Counted from the stretch's first letter, positions 1 through 8,330 are shown. The stretch is DNA of 64,000 nt from Ruminococcaceae bacterium HV4-5-B5C (GCA_900184925.1 FXYJ02000003.1:333917-397916); one strand, 5' to 3'. The notes: generated from the letters alone by a model not told the origin. Numbers and translations are program-made.

Positions 1-2
1 GC

Positions 3-374
3 GCCATGGTGCGGCAGGCATCTGCCTGCTGGCGCGCGGGGACGGCAATTTCCCTCGCTGCAGCGGCTCCGGCGCTTCTTCGGTTTCTGTGTCTTGCGGA
101 CGGAGCCGGGTTTCTGTCTGTCCTGATTGCCGCACTGCTGCTGCCTTCCATGGCGCTGTTTCTCGGCGAATGGTCCGCATCGAACCGCCCCTTTGAAATT
201 TTTCTTCTGATTCTGTGCATTCTTGCGCTCAACGTGCCCACGCTGTTTCTGGCGGACGGATTTTCGACAGCTTCCTGTACCCGCATGGCTGTTGCTGCCC
301 TTCTGTCGGCAGTGATGCTGTTCCTTTCCTTTGCAAAGAGGGCGGCAGGGCAAACCGTGCGGGCTGGATCATAA
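3..374 (+). CDS. C-terminal part of a hydrophobic membrane protein (partial at window edge)
   Basis: The frame is open to the window edge, so the gene probably begins upstream; the ATG at 6 has no clear ribosome site. The visible 122 residues contain about four hydrophobic stretches (roughly 12-30, 34-52, 63-83 and 92-108), and the chain ends in a short basic tail. I do not recognise the family. It is followed by a sigma-A promoter belonging to the next gene, so it is probably the last gene of its own transcript. Confidence 0.45.
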   Translation, partial: AMVRQASACWRAGTAISLAAAAPALLRFLCLADGAGFLSVLIAALLLPSMALFLGEWSASNRPFEIFLLILCILALNVPTLFLADGFSTASCTRMAVAALLSAVMLFLSFAKRAAGQTVRAGS

Positions 375-408
375 AAAGTGCTTTTCCGGCCACCGCGCAG
401 GTGCCCCG

Positions 409-437
409 TTGACAATTTAATCCGGTGAGAATATAAT
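409..437 (+). promoter_or_regulatory. Sigma-A promoter for the DUF3788/Cdd1 gene pair
   Basis: TTGACA at 409-414 and TATAAT at 432-437 are separated by exactly 17 bases. The start of the DUF3788 gene lies 34 bases downstream. Both hexamers match the consensus perfectly. Confidence 0.8.
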
Positions 438-470
438 TCGTGCAGAGAGAATAAGACAGGGGGCAAAGCG

Positions 471-926
471 GTGGAAACAGAAGAGAGGCAGCGCTTTTTT
501 AATTCGGACCGGGAGCCGGAGCCTTCCGAAATCGAAACGCTTCTTGGGAAAGACGCCAGCCGCAGATTCCATTGCCTTGATACATTTTTAAAGAGCGGCT
601 ACGACGCTCTTCGCGAGTTGAAGTTTCCATTCGGAAGCCATTACGGGTGGAGCTATAAATACAGCAGCAAAGGCAAAATGCTTTGTTATGTCTTCTTTGA
701 GAAAGATGCGGTTACCGTAACGGTCACCATTGGAAAGGGAGACCTGCCAAAACTCGAAAAACAACTGCCGCAGCTTCTTCCGCGGACGAGACAGCTCTGG
801 GAAAACCGTTACCCCTGCGGAGACGGCGGATGGATCCACTATCGAGTGCTCAGTGACGACGAACTGCAGGATGTCATAAAACTGATCTGTATCAAGAAAA
901 AACCGAAAGCTTCTGTTCCGGCGTAA
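471..926 (+). CDS. DUF3788 family protein
   Basis: A 151-residue soluble protein with the length and motif pattern of the DUF3788 family: a conserved W-x-Y-K block (SYKYSSKGK), then a CYVFFEKDAVTVTVTIGKG strand region, and an aromatic C-terminal GGWIHYRV block. It starts with GTG, preceded by an AGGGGG ribosome site. The function of the family is not established; the fold is thought to resemble small ligand-binding domains. It sits 26 bases upstream of the Cdd1-like gene and both are read from the promoter at 409-437. Confidence 0.75.
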   Translation: METEERQRFFNSDREPEPSEIETLLGKDASRRFHCLDTFLKSGYDALRELKFPFGSHYGWSYKYSSKGKMLCYVFFEKDAVTVTVTIGKGDLPKLEKQLPQLLPRTRQLWENRYPCGDGGWIHYRVLSDDELQDVIKLICIKKKPKASVPA

Positions 927-952
927 GCGGAAAGGGAAAACGGGGGTGTCGT

Positions 953-1231
953 ATGGGCGAACTTCGGAGAATTCCCGGTGTTGGGAAAAAGACGGAACAG
1001 GATCTGATTCGTCTTGGCTACCCCACGGTCGCATCACTTCGAGGCGCAGACCCGGAACGGATGTACGAGCGTGACTGCGCAGAGCGCGGTGTTCTCATTG
1101 ACCGCTGCCAGCTATATGTTTACCGCTGCGCGGTTTATTTTGCTTCCGAGCCGAACCCCGACCCGGAGAAATGCAAGTGGTGGAACTGGAAGGATAAAAC
1201 GGGAGAGCAAATGGGAGAATCCTCCCGGTAG
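953..1231 (+). CDS. Cdd1-type helix-hairpin-helix protein ('pathogenicity locus' family)
   Basis: A 92-residue protein opening with a helix-hairpin-helix element (RRIPGVGKKTEQDLIRLGY, residues 5-23), followed by the YERDCAERG and CQLYVYRCAVYFA blocks typical of the Cdd1 family. HhH motifs bind DNA backbone non-specifically, so a DNA-associated role is plausible but unproven. Proteins of this kind are often found next to DUF3788 or other small housekeeping genes in Firmicutes. A hairpin terminator follows. Confidence 0.75.
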   Translation: MGELRRIPGVGKKTEQDLIRLGYPTVASLRGADPERMYERDCAERGVLIDRCQLYVYRCAVYFASEPNPDPEKCKWWNWKDKTGEQMGESSR

Positions 1232-1248
1232 TGAGTGTGTATCAAATA

Positions 1249-1290
1249 AGGCGGCGGGCTCCGGCTTTCGGTGTGCCCGTCGCCTTTTCT
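1249..1290 (+). terminator. Rho-independent terminator after the Cdd1-like gene
   Basis: An inverted repeat (AAGGCGgCGGGC / GCCCGtCGCCTT) with a 15-base loop is followed directly by TTTTCTT. It lies between the Cdd1-like gene and the convergent tgl operon. Confidence 0.7.
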
Positions 1291-1319
1291 TCGGGAAACA
1301 TACAAAAGAAAAGCGCGCC

Positions 1320-2084
1320 CTATGGATTGTAACCTTGAGAAATGCCGGCTAATCTTTTGAAATCCGGTCGTCCTGCCGAATCCACCAACCGCGCGGATTC
1401 ATCGGCGTCTTCCGTTCTGTTTTTGTTTAGCAGCTGAATAATCATATCCGGGTTGTGGATCCCCAGTCCATGGCCGTAATAAAGTCCGTTGCCCAGATCA
1501 ATTACGTTTTCTCCCTGCCATTCGGGTGTCAGCGGATTTACGTCGGGATTCACAAAATATCTGCGGTCACCCGGAAGATAATCTTCCCTTTTCTTCATTT
1601 GCCCGACCTCGCGTAGGAGACTGTCGATTTGATGCCAGTTCATTAGTTTTATTCTGGGAAATGTTTTGTTAAAGAGGCTTTCGGGGTATACACTCAGCAA
1701 TGCTTTGTAGTAGACAATCATCATGGCGGTTGCACATTCCGTACTGTACAGAGAACCGTTTTTGAATATGTCGAGAATTGCATTGCTCGGCTTTACGTTT
1801 TCTTTCAGAACAAATCCGCCGTCCTCGGCGCGCCGCCAGTAATCGGGGTTACATCTGGTTTTGCGGAAAATTGCAAAGTCCATTCCGCTTTGATTGAGTT
1901 CGTAGGATGCTGCGATAATTTCCCGGCGCAGCTGGAGCTCAAACTTCAATTGTTCCAGAGAATCATAAGAGTACCGTGCGCTGCTTGAGGCGAGAATTCT
2001 GATTATTTTTCTCTCTATGCTGTTTTCTTTAAATTCTGCGTCCAGAACCGCCTGTTTCACTTCTTTGTCAGAAATCAAAATCAT
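1320..2084 (-). CDS. tgl: Protein-glutamine gamma-glutamyltransferase (Bacillus Tgl type)
   Basis: A 254-residue protein that aligns over its whole length with Bacillus subtilis Tgl (245 aa). The catalytic block YSTECATAMMIVYYKALL places the nucleophile at Cys117 directly after Glu116, as in Tgl (Cys116). Later blocks NWHQID, GDRRYFVNP, EWQGENVIDLG and YYGHGLGI also match. Tgl forms epsilon-(gamma-glutamyl)lysine cross-links between spore coat proteins in the mother cell. Its start codon overlaps by four bases with the end of the upstream unknown gene, so the two are translationally coupled. Being spore-associated in Bacillus, it suggests the host can sporulate. Confidence 0.9.
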   Translation of the reverse strand: MILISDKEVKQAVLDAEFKENSIERKIIRILASSSARYSYDSLEQLKFELQLRREIIAASYELNQSGMDFAIFRKTRCNPDYWRRAEDGGFVLKENVKPSNAILDIFKNGSLYSTECATAMMIVYYKALLSVYPESLFNKTFPRIKLMNWHQIDSLLREVGQMKKREDYLPGDRRYFVNPDVNPLTPEWQGENVIDLGNGLYYGHGLGIHNPDMIIQLLNKNRTEDADESARLVDSAGRPDFKRLAGISQGYNP

Positions 2085-3082
2085 TTGGGTTTCCTCCGGC
2101 CGTATTGGGCGACGTTGACCTGTTTGTCAATCGGGTATTGCATCCACTCGCTCCAGTATGACGGGTTTTCACGGTGCAGTTTTTGCGAGTGCTTTGCAAG
2201 GGCCTTTTTTTCTTCTTCCGATATCCGGTTGAACTTCGTTAAGCTGTCGCGTTCCGTATCCGTCAGCGGAGCAGGTTGCTTGCGGCCCCGCATGCCGCCG
2301 TCTTTGCAGAGGTATTTCGCTTCCAGATCCACGCCGCAGGGCGTCGGATTATTGGTGAATTGAAGGCTTTCACCGGTAAAATAAAGGTACGGCTCGTTTT
2401 CCTTGAGCCACGACAGATAAGAAACGTACTGCTTTTGTCTGTCGGGGAAGGAACTCGACGGCATTTCCTGCGGCAAATGAAGAAGCGTGTGTGCCAAATC
2501 AACATCTTTTGCAACAGGCGAGCGGAGATACCCGGCAATAAGACGCAGAGCATTTGCATCATGCGTCTGGAAGCAGGCCCAGACTAAGTCGTGAATGTAG
2601 TGTCCTCTTTGATTGCGCTTGAATATCATGTTCGTCATAACCGGCAAAATTGTTTTTTCATGATGGGTTTTCATTAAAACCGATGCAACGATATCAAGGA
2701 CCTGATCAAAGTCATTGTTCAGGCCGTCGTCGGCTGCACCGGTATTGAACATCCATAACAAAACATGGTGAACTTCTTCGCTGTTCAAAGAAATCATGCG
2801 GTCGGCGCTTTCGGACGTGCCCTTATTGTCCAGTATTTTTTTGCAGAGGCTTAAGGCAATCCGGTTACGTTCGCTGAGTTCTTCCTTCAAATTCAGTTCT
2901 TCAATTTCAGGCTGAAGAATAAACAGAGAAGCAAAAAACAGACTGCCGTCATTCACAAGCCGAACGGCGTTCTGTTTATGCTCCTTTCCCAATCTGCCAA
3001 ACATGCTTTTGCAGGCGTCGACTCCCTGCGATCGCCGGATACGGTCCAAACTGTTTCCCATGCTGTTATAACCCGAATTCAT
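2081..3082 (-). CDS. Unknown protein encoded in an operon with tgl
   Basis: A 333-residue soluble protein that I do not recognise. It has no signal peptide or membrane segment. The first 200 residues look all-helical (repeat-like segments around 50-200). The C-terminal third is rich in Lys, Gln and Tyr (for example KKALAKHSQKLH and the GRRKPK end), a composition that would suit a cross-linking substrate. The start is set by AAGGAGGCGATTGA before ATG. Overlap with tgl by four bases argues for a functional link: substrate, adaptor or regulator of the transglutaminase. This is inference from context only. Confidence 0.6.
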   Translation of the reverse strand: MNSGYNSMGNSLDRIRRSQGVDACKSMFGRLGKEHKQNAVRLVNDGSLFFASLFILQPEIEELNLKEELSERNRIALSLCKKILDNKGTSESADRMISLNSEEVHHVLLWMFNTGAADDGLNNDFDQVLDIVASVLMKTHHEKTILPVMTNMIFKRNQRGHYIHDLVWACFQTHDANALRLIAGYLRSPVAKDVDLAHTLLHLPQEMPSSSFPDRQKQYVSYLSWLKENEPYLYFTGESLQFTNNPTPCGVDLEAKYLCKDGGMRGRKQPAPLTDTERDSLTKFNRISEEEKKALAKHSQKLHRENPSYWSEWMQYPIDKQVNVAQYGRRKPK

Positions 3083-3264
3083 TCAATCGCCTCCTTCTTT
3101 CATTAATTGCTGAAAGGACTTCAATCCATCATATTGGAAAAGGTCGGATTTGTTTCTCATATTTCTGATCAAGGTGAAACCGGTAATCCACCGTGCACGC
3201 AGAAACTGTTGAAATTTTCCGGATTACTCTTGAAAGGCTTAGCATCCAGGAGAAAGACAGACGC

Positions 3265-3300
3265 AAAAAGGCCCCCGGAAATCTCGGAATTTCCGGGAGC
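3265..3300 (-). terminator. Terminator of the coiled-coil/lipoprotein operon
   Basis: Read on the minus strand, CCCGGAAATT pairs with an ATTTCCGGG arm around a short loop and is followed by GGCCTTTTTGCG. It lies about 70 bases beyond the stop of the exported coiled-coil gene. Confidence 0.7.
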
Positions 3301-3368
3301 TCTTTGAAAATGATGAAACAGCATGGAAGGTTTGGGTCACCGCTCTGCGGGGAGACCGGATTTTCGCG

Positions 3369-4001
3369 TCAATATGCTGTGGAGGATGACGCGGAAGAAG
3401 AGCCTTTGTTTGCGGAGAGCAGGGAATTCATCTGCTGAAGGATGCCGTTGATCTGCGCAAGCTTCTGGTTGCGCAAAGACTGGATGGAGTACAGTTTCTG
3501 GAAATTTGCTTCAAGCGTTGCGTCGTCCTTGTTTTTGACCGCAGTTTTATTTTGTTCGTTAATCGCCTGAATCTGGCCCTTTGTTGCGCTGATATCGGCC
3601 CAAATACTGCTGATCTGCTGATTGTCTGCTTTTAAAGCGGCAAGGGTGTCTTTCGGCAGGGCGGAACCGCTTTCCTTTATGGCTTTCACTGCATTTTCTA
3701 TGGAAAGACGGAGGGTTTTATTCTCATCCATAATCTGAAGATTCTTGTCCTGATTGTTGAGAACATTGATGCGGTCCTGCATGAGTGCCTGTTTGAAAGA
3801 GTTTAGCTGGGGCAGCTTTGAAGTGTCATTTGAGATTTTTGTCTGGTTTTTCTGCTCGGATTGCTCGATCTTCTGCTGTTGCTGCTGAATCCGGGCAATC
3901 CGGTCGTCAATCTTTGAGGTGTTAGTGGTTGCGGCAAATGCATTGATTCCAACGGTAGCCGCCGCCATTGTCACGGCAAGGAAACTGATGATTTTTTTCA
4001 T
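3369..4001 (-). CDS. Exported coiled-coil protein
   Basis: A 210-residue protein with a classical signal peptide (MKKIISFLAVTMAAATVGINAFA, cleavage after AFA) followed by a long helical, heptad-like region: RIARIQQQQQKIEQSEQKNQ near the N terminus, then segments spaced through to QKLAQINGILQQMNSLL. It ends in a Ser/Ala-rich tail. I prefer the ATG at 4001 because AGGTGATC lies just upstream; an in-frame GTG at 4010 is possible. The gene is 36 bases after a lipoprotein gene and divergent from a two-component system. Function unknown; it may be a periplasm-like extracytoplasmic sensor partner or wall-associated protein. Confidence 0.65.
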   Translation of the reverse strand: MKKIISFLAVTMAAATVGINAFAATTNTSKIDDRIARIQQQQQKIEQSEQKNQTKISNDTSKLPQLNSFKQALMQDRINVLNNQDKNLQIMDENKTLRLSIENAVKAIKESGSALPKDTLAALKADNQQISSIWADISATKGQIQAINEQNKTAVKNKDDATLEANFQKLYSIQSLRNQKLAQINGILQQMNSLLSANKGSSSASSSTAY

Positions 4002-4037
4002 GGAGATCACCTTTCTTTCGATGAATCGGGGGTTCTG

Positions 4038-4322
4038 TCAATTGTCCGGAATGGTAAGGTCCGAACTGGTCGCCTTGTCAAGACTGTCTGCGGAATCACC
4101 GATCCTGTTGAGGTTATTCAGAATGTTCTGAAGATCCTCATTTTGAGTAGTGGAGGAGGCGATACCGGACGCGGCAGCGGCGTCACCCGGGGAAACAGCC
4201 GACGAAGCACTGGATTGGGAGGCCGGGGGGAGCTGTTTCTGCCCCAACGCCTTATGCGTACAGGCCGTCAGTGCTCCAAGCAAAAGGAGAAGGAAAAGAA
4301 CCGGCAGAATCTTTTTTTTCAT
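4038..4322 (-). CDS. Small lipoprotein
   Basis: A 94-residue precursor with a lipoprotein signal: MKKK, a leucine-rich core, and the lipobox LTAC with the lipidated Cys at residue 21. The mature part is low-complexity Ser/Ala/Pro followed by a short predicted helix (LQNILNNLNRIGDSADSLDKA) that resembles the coiled-coil protein encoded just downstream. AGGAGGTGACTGA precedes the ATG. Divergent orientation to the response regulator suggests control by that system. Function unknown. Confidence 0.6.
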   Translation of the reverse strand: MKKKILPVLFLLLLLGALTACTHKALGQKQLPPASQSSASSAVSPGDAAAASGIASSTTQNEDLQNILNNLNRIGDSADSLDKATSSDLTIPDN

Positions 4323-4450
4323 TCAGTCACCTCCTGTGCCTTTATCGTAACCTGTTTCCCTGTTGCAAAGCAACGGAGAAACTGTGGCAAAGTTGTAGCA
4401 TTGCTTTTCACGGAGGCAAAAATGGGCTACAATAACGGAGGGTGATAATC

Positions 4451-5152
4451 ATGAAACGGACGGTATACCTTGCGGACGATGAAGAAAATATCCGTAACAT
4501 CATGCAGCTTTTCCTGACAAACGGCGGCTATGAGGTGAGTGTCTTTTCAACCGGCGACGACCTGCTCCGTACGTTTCTGGAAAAGCCCTGCGATCTCGTG
4601 ATTCTGGACGTCATGATGCCGGGAACAGACGGGTTGTCGCTGTGCACCCGGATCAGGCAGAGCAGCAATGCTTTTATTATCATCGTTTCCGCCAGAGACA
4701 GTGAGTTGGACCGCATTGCCGGAATCACGCTTGGTTCCGATGACTATCTGACCAAGCCGTTTTCTCCCATGGAGCTGGTGGCGCGCGCGAATGCCCTGTT
4801 CCGCCGTGCGGAGTTACTTCGTTCCGGAAACTCGGAACAGTTATCGCTGGGGAATTTTCAGCTGGACTGTTCCAACCGGGTCGCGAAAGTGGACGGCCGT
4901 GTTTTGGAGCTGACCCCAACGGAGTACGAACTGATGGTTTATTTCCTGAAAAACAGCGGCCGTGCCGTGTCCCGTGAGGAACTTCTCAAAAATGTCTGGA
5001 AATTTGATTTCGAAGCCGATACGAGAGCGACGGACGACGTCATGAAACGCCTGCGCCGCAAACTGGAAGCTTCGGGCGCAAATTTAAAAATCGAATCGGT
5101 GTGGGGATTTGGATTCCGCCTGACGGAAGAGGAAAAACATGAAAACTCTTAA
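4451..5152 (+). CDS. OmpR/PhoB-family response regulator
   Basis: A 233-residue regulator: receiver domain at about 1-115 (acidic pocket DDEE, phosphoacceptor Asp in LVILDVMMPG, Lys in YLTKPF) and a winged-helix DNA-binding domain at about 130-228 (LTPTEYELMVYFLKNSGRAVSREELL ... RRKLE). The ATG at 4451 lies eight bases after GGAGGG and is preferred over the GTG at 4442. The gene overlaps the following histidine kinase by 14 bases, so they form one unit. Probable targets include the divergent lipoprotein/coiled-coil operon (inference). Confidence 0.85.
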   Translation: MKRTVYLADDEENIRNIMQLFLTNGGYEVSVFSTGDDLLRTFLEKPCDLVILDVMMPGTDGLSLCTRIRQSSNAFIIIVSARDSELDRIAGITLGSDDYLTKPFSPMELVARANALFRRAELLRSGNSEQLSLGNFQLDCSNRVAKVDGRVLELTPTEYELMVYFLKNSGRAVSREELLKNVWKFDFEADTRATDDVMKRLRRKLEASGANLKIESVWGFGFRLTEEEKHENS

Positions 5153-6548
5153 AAGGGAAATCTTAACGCCCATGATTCTTCTGATCGTGCTGGTGCCGGC
5201 GGTAACTTTGCTCTTTTTTAACGTCGGCATGCGAATCTATGTGCAGAAGACGGACCGTGACGAACTGAAAGAGGCGATGCTGCCGATCGAAACGCTCGCC
5301 CGGCAGGAACTTTCCGACAGCTCGGGAACGCTGACGGAGAGCCGGCTGGAAAACGCCGCTGCAAAGCTGACCGAAGCCGTGCAGTCTTCCAACCTCACCG
5401 GGGGCCGGCTTTTAATCTATAACAACCGTGACAGGCTGGTTTATCCCAAAACATTGCCGAACGGATTTGTTACTTCCGGCCTTGCCAAAAAAATCGCGGC
5501 CCGCCTGACTTTTACCAATCAGGAAGGCCGTGTGGAGCAAATCAAAGGGGAGAATCGGACGTATCTGATGACGTCGTATGTCCTGTCGGGAAATGCGGGA
5601 AATCAACTGGTTCTTGTTCTGGTGAGTGAGCAGGGAGCCACAAACAGGCTGTTCCGCATGATTAATTTGATCCTTCTGACCATCATGCTGGTCGGCATCG
5701 GCATCGGCGTTCTGGTGACGGGACGGATTTCGGCGCGGGTATCGGCACATGTGGAACAGGCCTGCACGGCAACGGAGCACATTGGGCGGGGGGACTTTTC
5801 GTACCCGAAATGGGAAGAGACAAACATCACAGAATTTCATCAGCTTTCTCAGAGCATCCTGCGCATGTCGGAGCGTCTGCAGGCTTCGGATCGTTCGCAG
5901 CGCGATTTTTTGCAAAACGCATCCCATGAACTCCGCACGCCGCTGATGTCAATTCAGGGGTATGCCGAAGGCATCATGAACGGAATTGTACCGGATGTAA
6001 AAAAAGCCGCAGGCATTATCAACAGCGAGAGTCTAAGGCTCAATGACCTTGTGAAAGAGCTGCTGATGCTTTCCCGGATCGAAAGCCGCACTGCGGAGCA
6101 GAAGCCGGCCAGACTGGATCTCTGCGAACTGCTGCCGGAGTTTGTGCAGCGTCTGGGCGGCATTGAGATGATGCAGAAGAAGAAAATCTCACTTTCTCTG
6201 CCGCAGCAGCCTGCCATCGTGACGGCCGATGAGGAATTGCTGGGCTGTTCGGTAATGAACATCATCTCCAACTGCATGCGTTACGCGAAGGCACAAATTG
6301 ACGTTTCACTTTTTTTGCAGCATGCGGCTGTTGTAATCCGAATTCAGGATGACGGCCCCGGAATTTCGGAAGAGGATCTGCCGCACCTGTTCGAACGCTT
6401 CTACAAGGGAAAAGGAGGAAACTTCGGTCTCGGCCTCGCAATTTCAAAATCGGCTGTTCAGTCGCTTGGCGGAGAGATCAGGGCGTATAACGGAGAAACG
6501 GGAGCGGTTTTTGAAATCACGCTGCCGTATCAACAGGACGGACTTTAA
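5139..6548 (+). CDS. Membrane sensor histidine kinase, partner of the OmpR-type regulator
   Basis: A 469-residue kinase. One membrane helix near residues 10-32 and another near 175-197 bracket an extracytoplasmic sensor region of about 140 residues. A HAMP segment follows, then HisKA with the phosphoacceptor His in NASHELRTPLMSIQGYAEGI, and an ATPase domain with N box (NIISNCMRYA), G1 (DDGPGIS) and G2 (FGLGLAISK). It overlaps the regulator gene and ends without an obvious hairpin. The stimulus cannot be read from the sequence. Confidence 0.85.
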   Translation: MKTLKREILTPMILLIVLVPAVTLLFFNVGMRIYVQKTDRDELKEAMLPIETLARQELSDSSGTLTESRLENAAAKLTEAVQSSNLTGGRLLIYNNRDRLVYPKTLPNGFVTSGLAKKIAARLTFTNQEGRVEQIKGENRTYLMTSYVLSGNAGNQLVLVLVSEQGATNRLFRMINLILLTIMLVGIGIGVLVTGRISARVSAHVEQACTATEHIGRGDFSYPKWEETNITEFHQLSQSILRMSERLQASDRSQRDFLQNASHELRTPLMSIQGYAEGIMNGIVPDVKKAAGIINSESLRLNDLVKELLMLSRIESRTAEQKPARLDLCELLPEFVQRLGGIEMMQKKKISLSLPQQPAIVTADEELLGCSVMNIISNCMRYAKAQIDVSLFLQHAAVVIRIQDDGPGISEEDLPHLFERFYKGKGGNFGLGLAISKSAVQSLGGEIRAYNGETGAVFEITLPYQQDGL

Positions 6549-6707
6549 CGGAAGCACCTTTTGGCGGAACGTTTGATGATAGACGGTGCCTGAAAGTCAA
6601 ATGCCGGCACATCCCTTCCGGACGAACCGACTGTCTGTCATATAACAGGGGTTCTGCGGTGCCCCCCAAAAAAACACCGTAAAAACATAAGAGGGAGAAG
6701 TGAAAAA

Positions 6708-7301
6708 ATGGCAAAGCTACTTTATCAGGGGCATGGAAGCTACCGGATTACGACGAATGAAAACCTTGTGATTTATGTTGACCCCTATGTGGGAAAAGGA
6801 TATGACATTCCCGCTGATCTGGTGTTGGTTTCTCATGAGCATTCGGACCACAACCATGTTGAACTGGTTCAGCTGAAAAGTCAGGGGAAAATCTACAGAA
6901 GCCGCGATCTGCTGCGCGATGGCAATTATCGGTCGGTTGTTTATCAGAATGTAAAGGTTGCGGCGGTGCCTGCCTATAACAAAAATCATTCGAAGGATGA
7001 GTGCGTCGGGTTTCTGATTTCAGTCGATCAGTTGAAAATCTATGCTGCGGGCGATACTTCCGAAACGGGATATATGTCGGAGCAACTGGCGAAGGAAGCC
7101 GTCGATTATGCACTTCTGCCCATAGACGGGGTCTATAACATGGACCCGGAAGAAGCTTCCCGGTGTGCAAAAATAATAGGTGCAAGGCATAGCATTCCCA
7201 TTCATATGAAGCCAGGAGAATTATTTGATGAAAATCAGGCGAAGGCTTTTCATGCGGATGGAAAAATGGTCTTGGAACCCGGCATGGAAATTAATCTGTA
7301 A
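6708..7301 (+). CDS. Metallo-beta-lactamase-fold hydrolase
   Basis: A 197-residue cytoplasmic protein of the compact MBL-fold group (UPF0173/UlaG-like). The metal motif HxHxDH appears as SHEHSDHNHV near residue 43, with further ligands at AAGDTSETG and IPIHMKPGE. The N-terminal block LLYQGHGSYRITT and the short length match predicted L-ascorbate-6-phosphate-lactonase-like or general MBL-fold hydrolases. The substrate is unknown. GAGGGAGAAG precedes the ATG. It appears monocistronic. Confidence 0.75.
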   Translation: MAKLLYQGHGSYRITTNENLVIYVDPYVGKGYDIPADLVLVSHEHSDHNHVELVQLKSQGKIYRSRDLLRDGNYRSVVYQNVKVAAVPAYNKNHSKDECVGFLISVDQLKIYAAGDTSETGYMSEQLAKEAVDYALLPIDGVYNMDPEEASRCAKIIGARHSIPIHMKPGELFDENQAKAFHADGKMVLEPGMEINL

Positions 7302-7310
7302 AACGCTTTC

Positions 7311-7365
7311 GGGCGCAGCAGCTTTATCAAGCTGCTGCGCCCGTGTGGAATAGAATGGTTTTTTT
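7311..7365 (+). terminator. Hairpin after the MBL hydrolase gene
   Basis: A near-perfect 13-base-pair inverted repeat of GGGCGCAGCAGCTT with loop TATC spans 7311-7342. Seven T residues follow only 16 bases later, so the terminator is not canonical, although the stem is very stable. Confidence 0.5.
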
Positions 7366-7448
7366 AGGCTGATCCTCCACACAGATTACTGGGGCTAAAC
7401 TTCTCCCTTCGGAAGGTTATTACCACGCAAAAGAGGGGGAAGGCTTAT

Positions 7449-7883
7449 TCACCGATTTGAGATAATTTCCTTCGGACGGTACCGCATTACAAAGGTCAGC
7501 GGAACCGGCGAAGAGAGAAGAGCCAGAAGGACACCGGAGACGTACAGAGCCGCCAGATCTTTGCTGCCGACCTCGACATGAATTTCCGCAGCCGATGTCT
7601 GCGCTTTTTCTTTTTGATTGTCCCATCCCGCGTCGGCGGCCTGCGTCTGGGCGGAGTACAGAGTGCTGCCGATCTGCTGTGCGGCAAGCCGCCCGGTGAA
7701 AACAGACAGGCTGAACGCAAGGAGAACAGACACCAGAATTTCCAGCATCATCTGGGCAATGATGCGGCGCCTTCTTTCGCCCATGGAAAGCAGAACCCCG
7801 ATTTCGAAGCTCCTTCCTCTGAGGTTCAGCATGACAATGAGGAAAAGAATTACCGCGCCTGCAATTAAGACCACGGTAACCAT
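7449..7883 (-). pseudogene. Remnant of an FtsX/MacB-type ABC transporter permease
   Basis: The 144-residue frame corresponds only to the C-terminal domain of FtsX-family permeases: a membrane helix, then LNLRGRSFEIGVLLSMGERRRRIIAQMMLEIL (the classic cytoplasmic loop), another helix, and a final helix ending RYRPKEIISNR. The N-terminal membrane helix and large extracellular domain that should precede it are absent upstream, and no ATPase partner is nearby. It is best read as a truncated, non-functional leftover. Confidence 0.7.
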
Positions 7884-8204
7884 GAGAACGGAGATTGTGA
7901 AAATTCAGGGGAATTATATGATGCTTCGATTTCCGAAAGATTAAAAACTTTTGCTGTTGAACCGATTTATGTTCCATTTTATGGACAAAGCGGCAGGACG
8001 ATTTTGCTGTATTTCTGGATTGATTTACTGAATATTAGTTCTCAACTATAAAATTAAAATGGTGGCTGCTACTTGTTTATTGTTCTCATGAGGCAGAAAA
8101 ACTTGCCGCAGTTCGGCTGACAGGTGAAGCGAAGATTCTGCCGACAAGAGCGATATATCAAAAAGCAGCAGAAAAAATTGTGCAAAATCATGTACAAAAG
8201 CGTG
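7884..8204. other. AT-rich stretch between a decayed permease and the LacI-type regulator
   Basis: No intact gene is seen. On the plus strand two broken open stretches (about 7899-8050 and 8070-8275) could be degraded coding sequence but resemble nothing I recognise. The stretch lies beyond the truncated end of the permease fragment and is probably decayed DNA. Confidence 0.4.
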
Positions 8205-8233
8205 TTGACTATTGTCGATATTTTGCCTATAAT
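8205..8233 (+). promoter_or_regulatory. Sigma-A promoter of the sugar-acid operon
   Basis: TTGACT at 8205-8210 and TATAAT at 8228-8233 are separated by 17 bases. The LacI-type regulator gene begins about 98 bases downstream, leaving a leader that contains the operator-like repeats. Confidence 0.8.
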
Positions 8234-8252
8234 AACGTTGAGAGCTATGTGT

Positions 8253-8284
8253 ACCGATACCGTTTACCGATTTAGTGTATCGGT
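8253..8284. promoter_or_regulatory. Operator-like inverted repeat in the leader of the LacI-type regulator
   Basis: ACCGATAC (8253-8260) and GTATCGGT (8277-8284) are exact reverse complements. A third half-site ACCGAT lies between them at 8266-8271. The repeat begins about 14 bases after the predicted start point, a position suited to repression by the adjacent regulator (inference). Confidence 0.55.
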
Positions 8285-8330
8285 TTCTAAAATTACCGGA
8301 TAATTTTAATAAAATGGGCGGGGTAAACAG

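Noticed and set aside
4362..4377. Inverted repeat GTTGC-AAA-GCAAC between the lipoprotein gene and the response regulator
   Set aside because: The arms are only five bases long and do not resemble the direct repeats usually bound by OmpR-type regulators; chance is likely.
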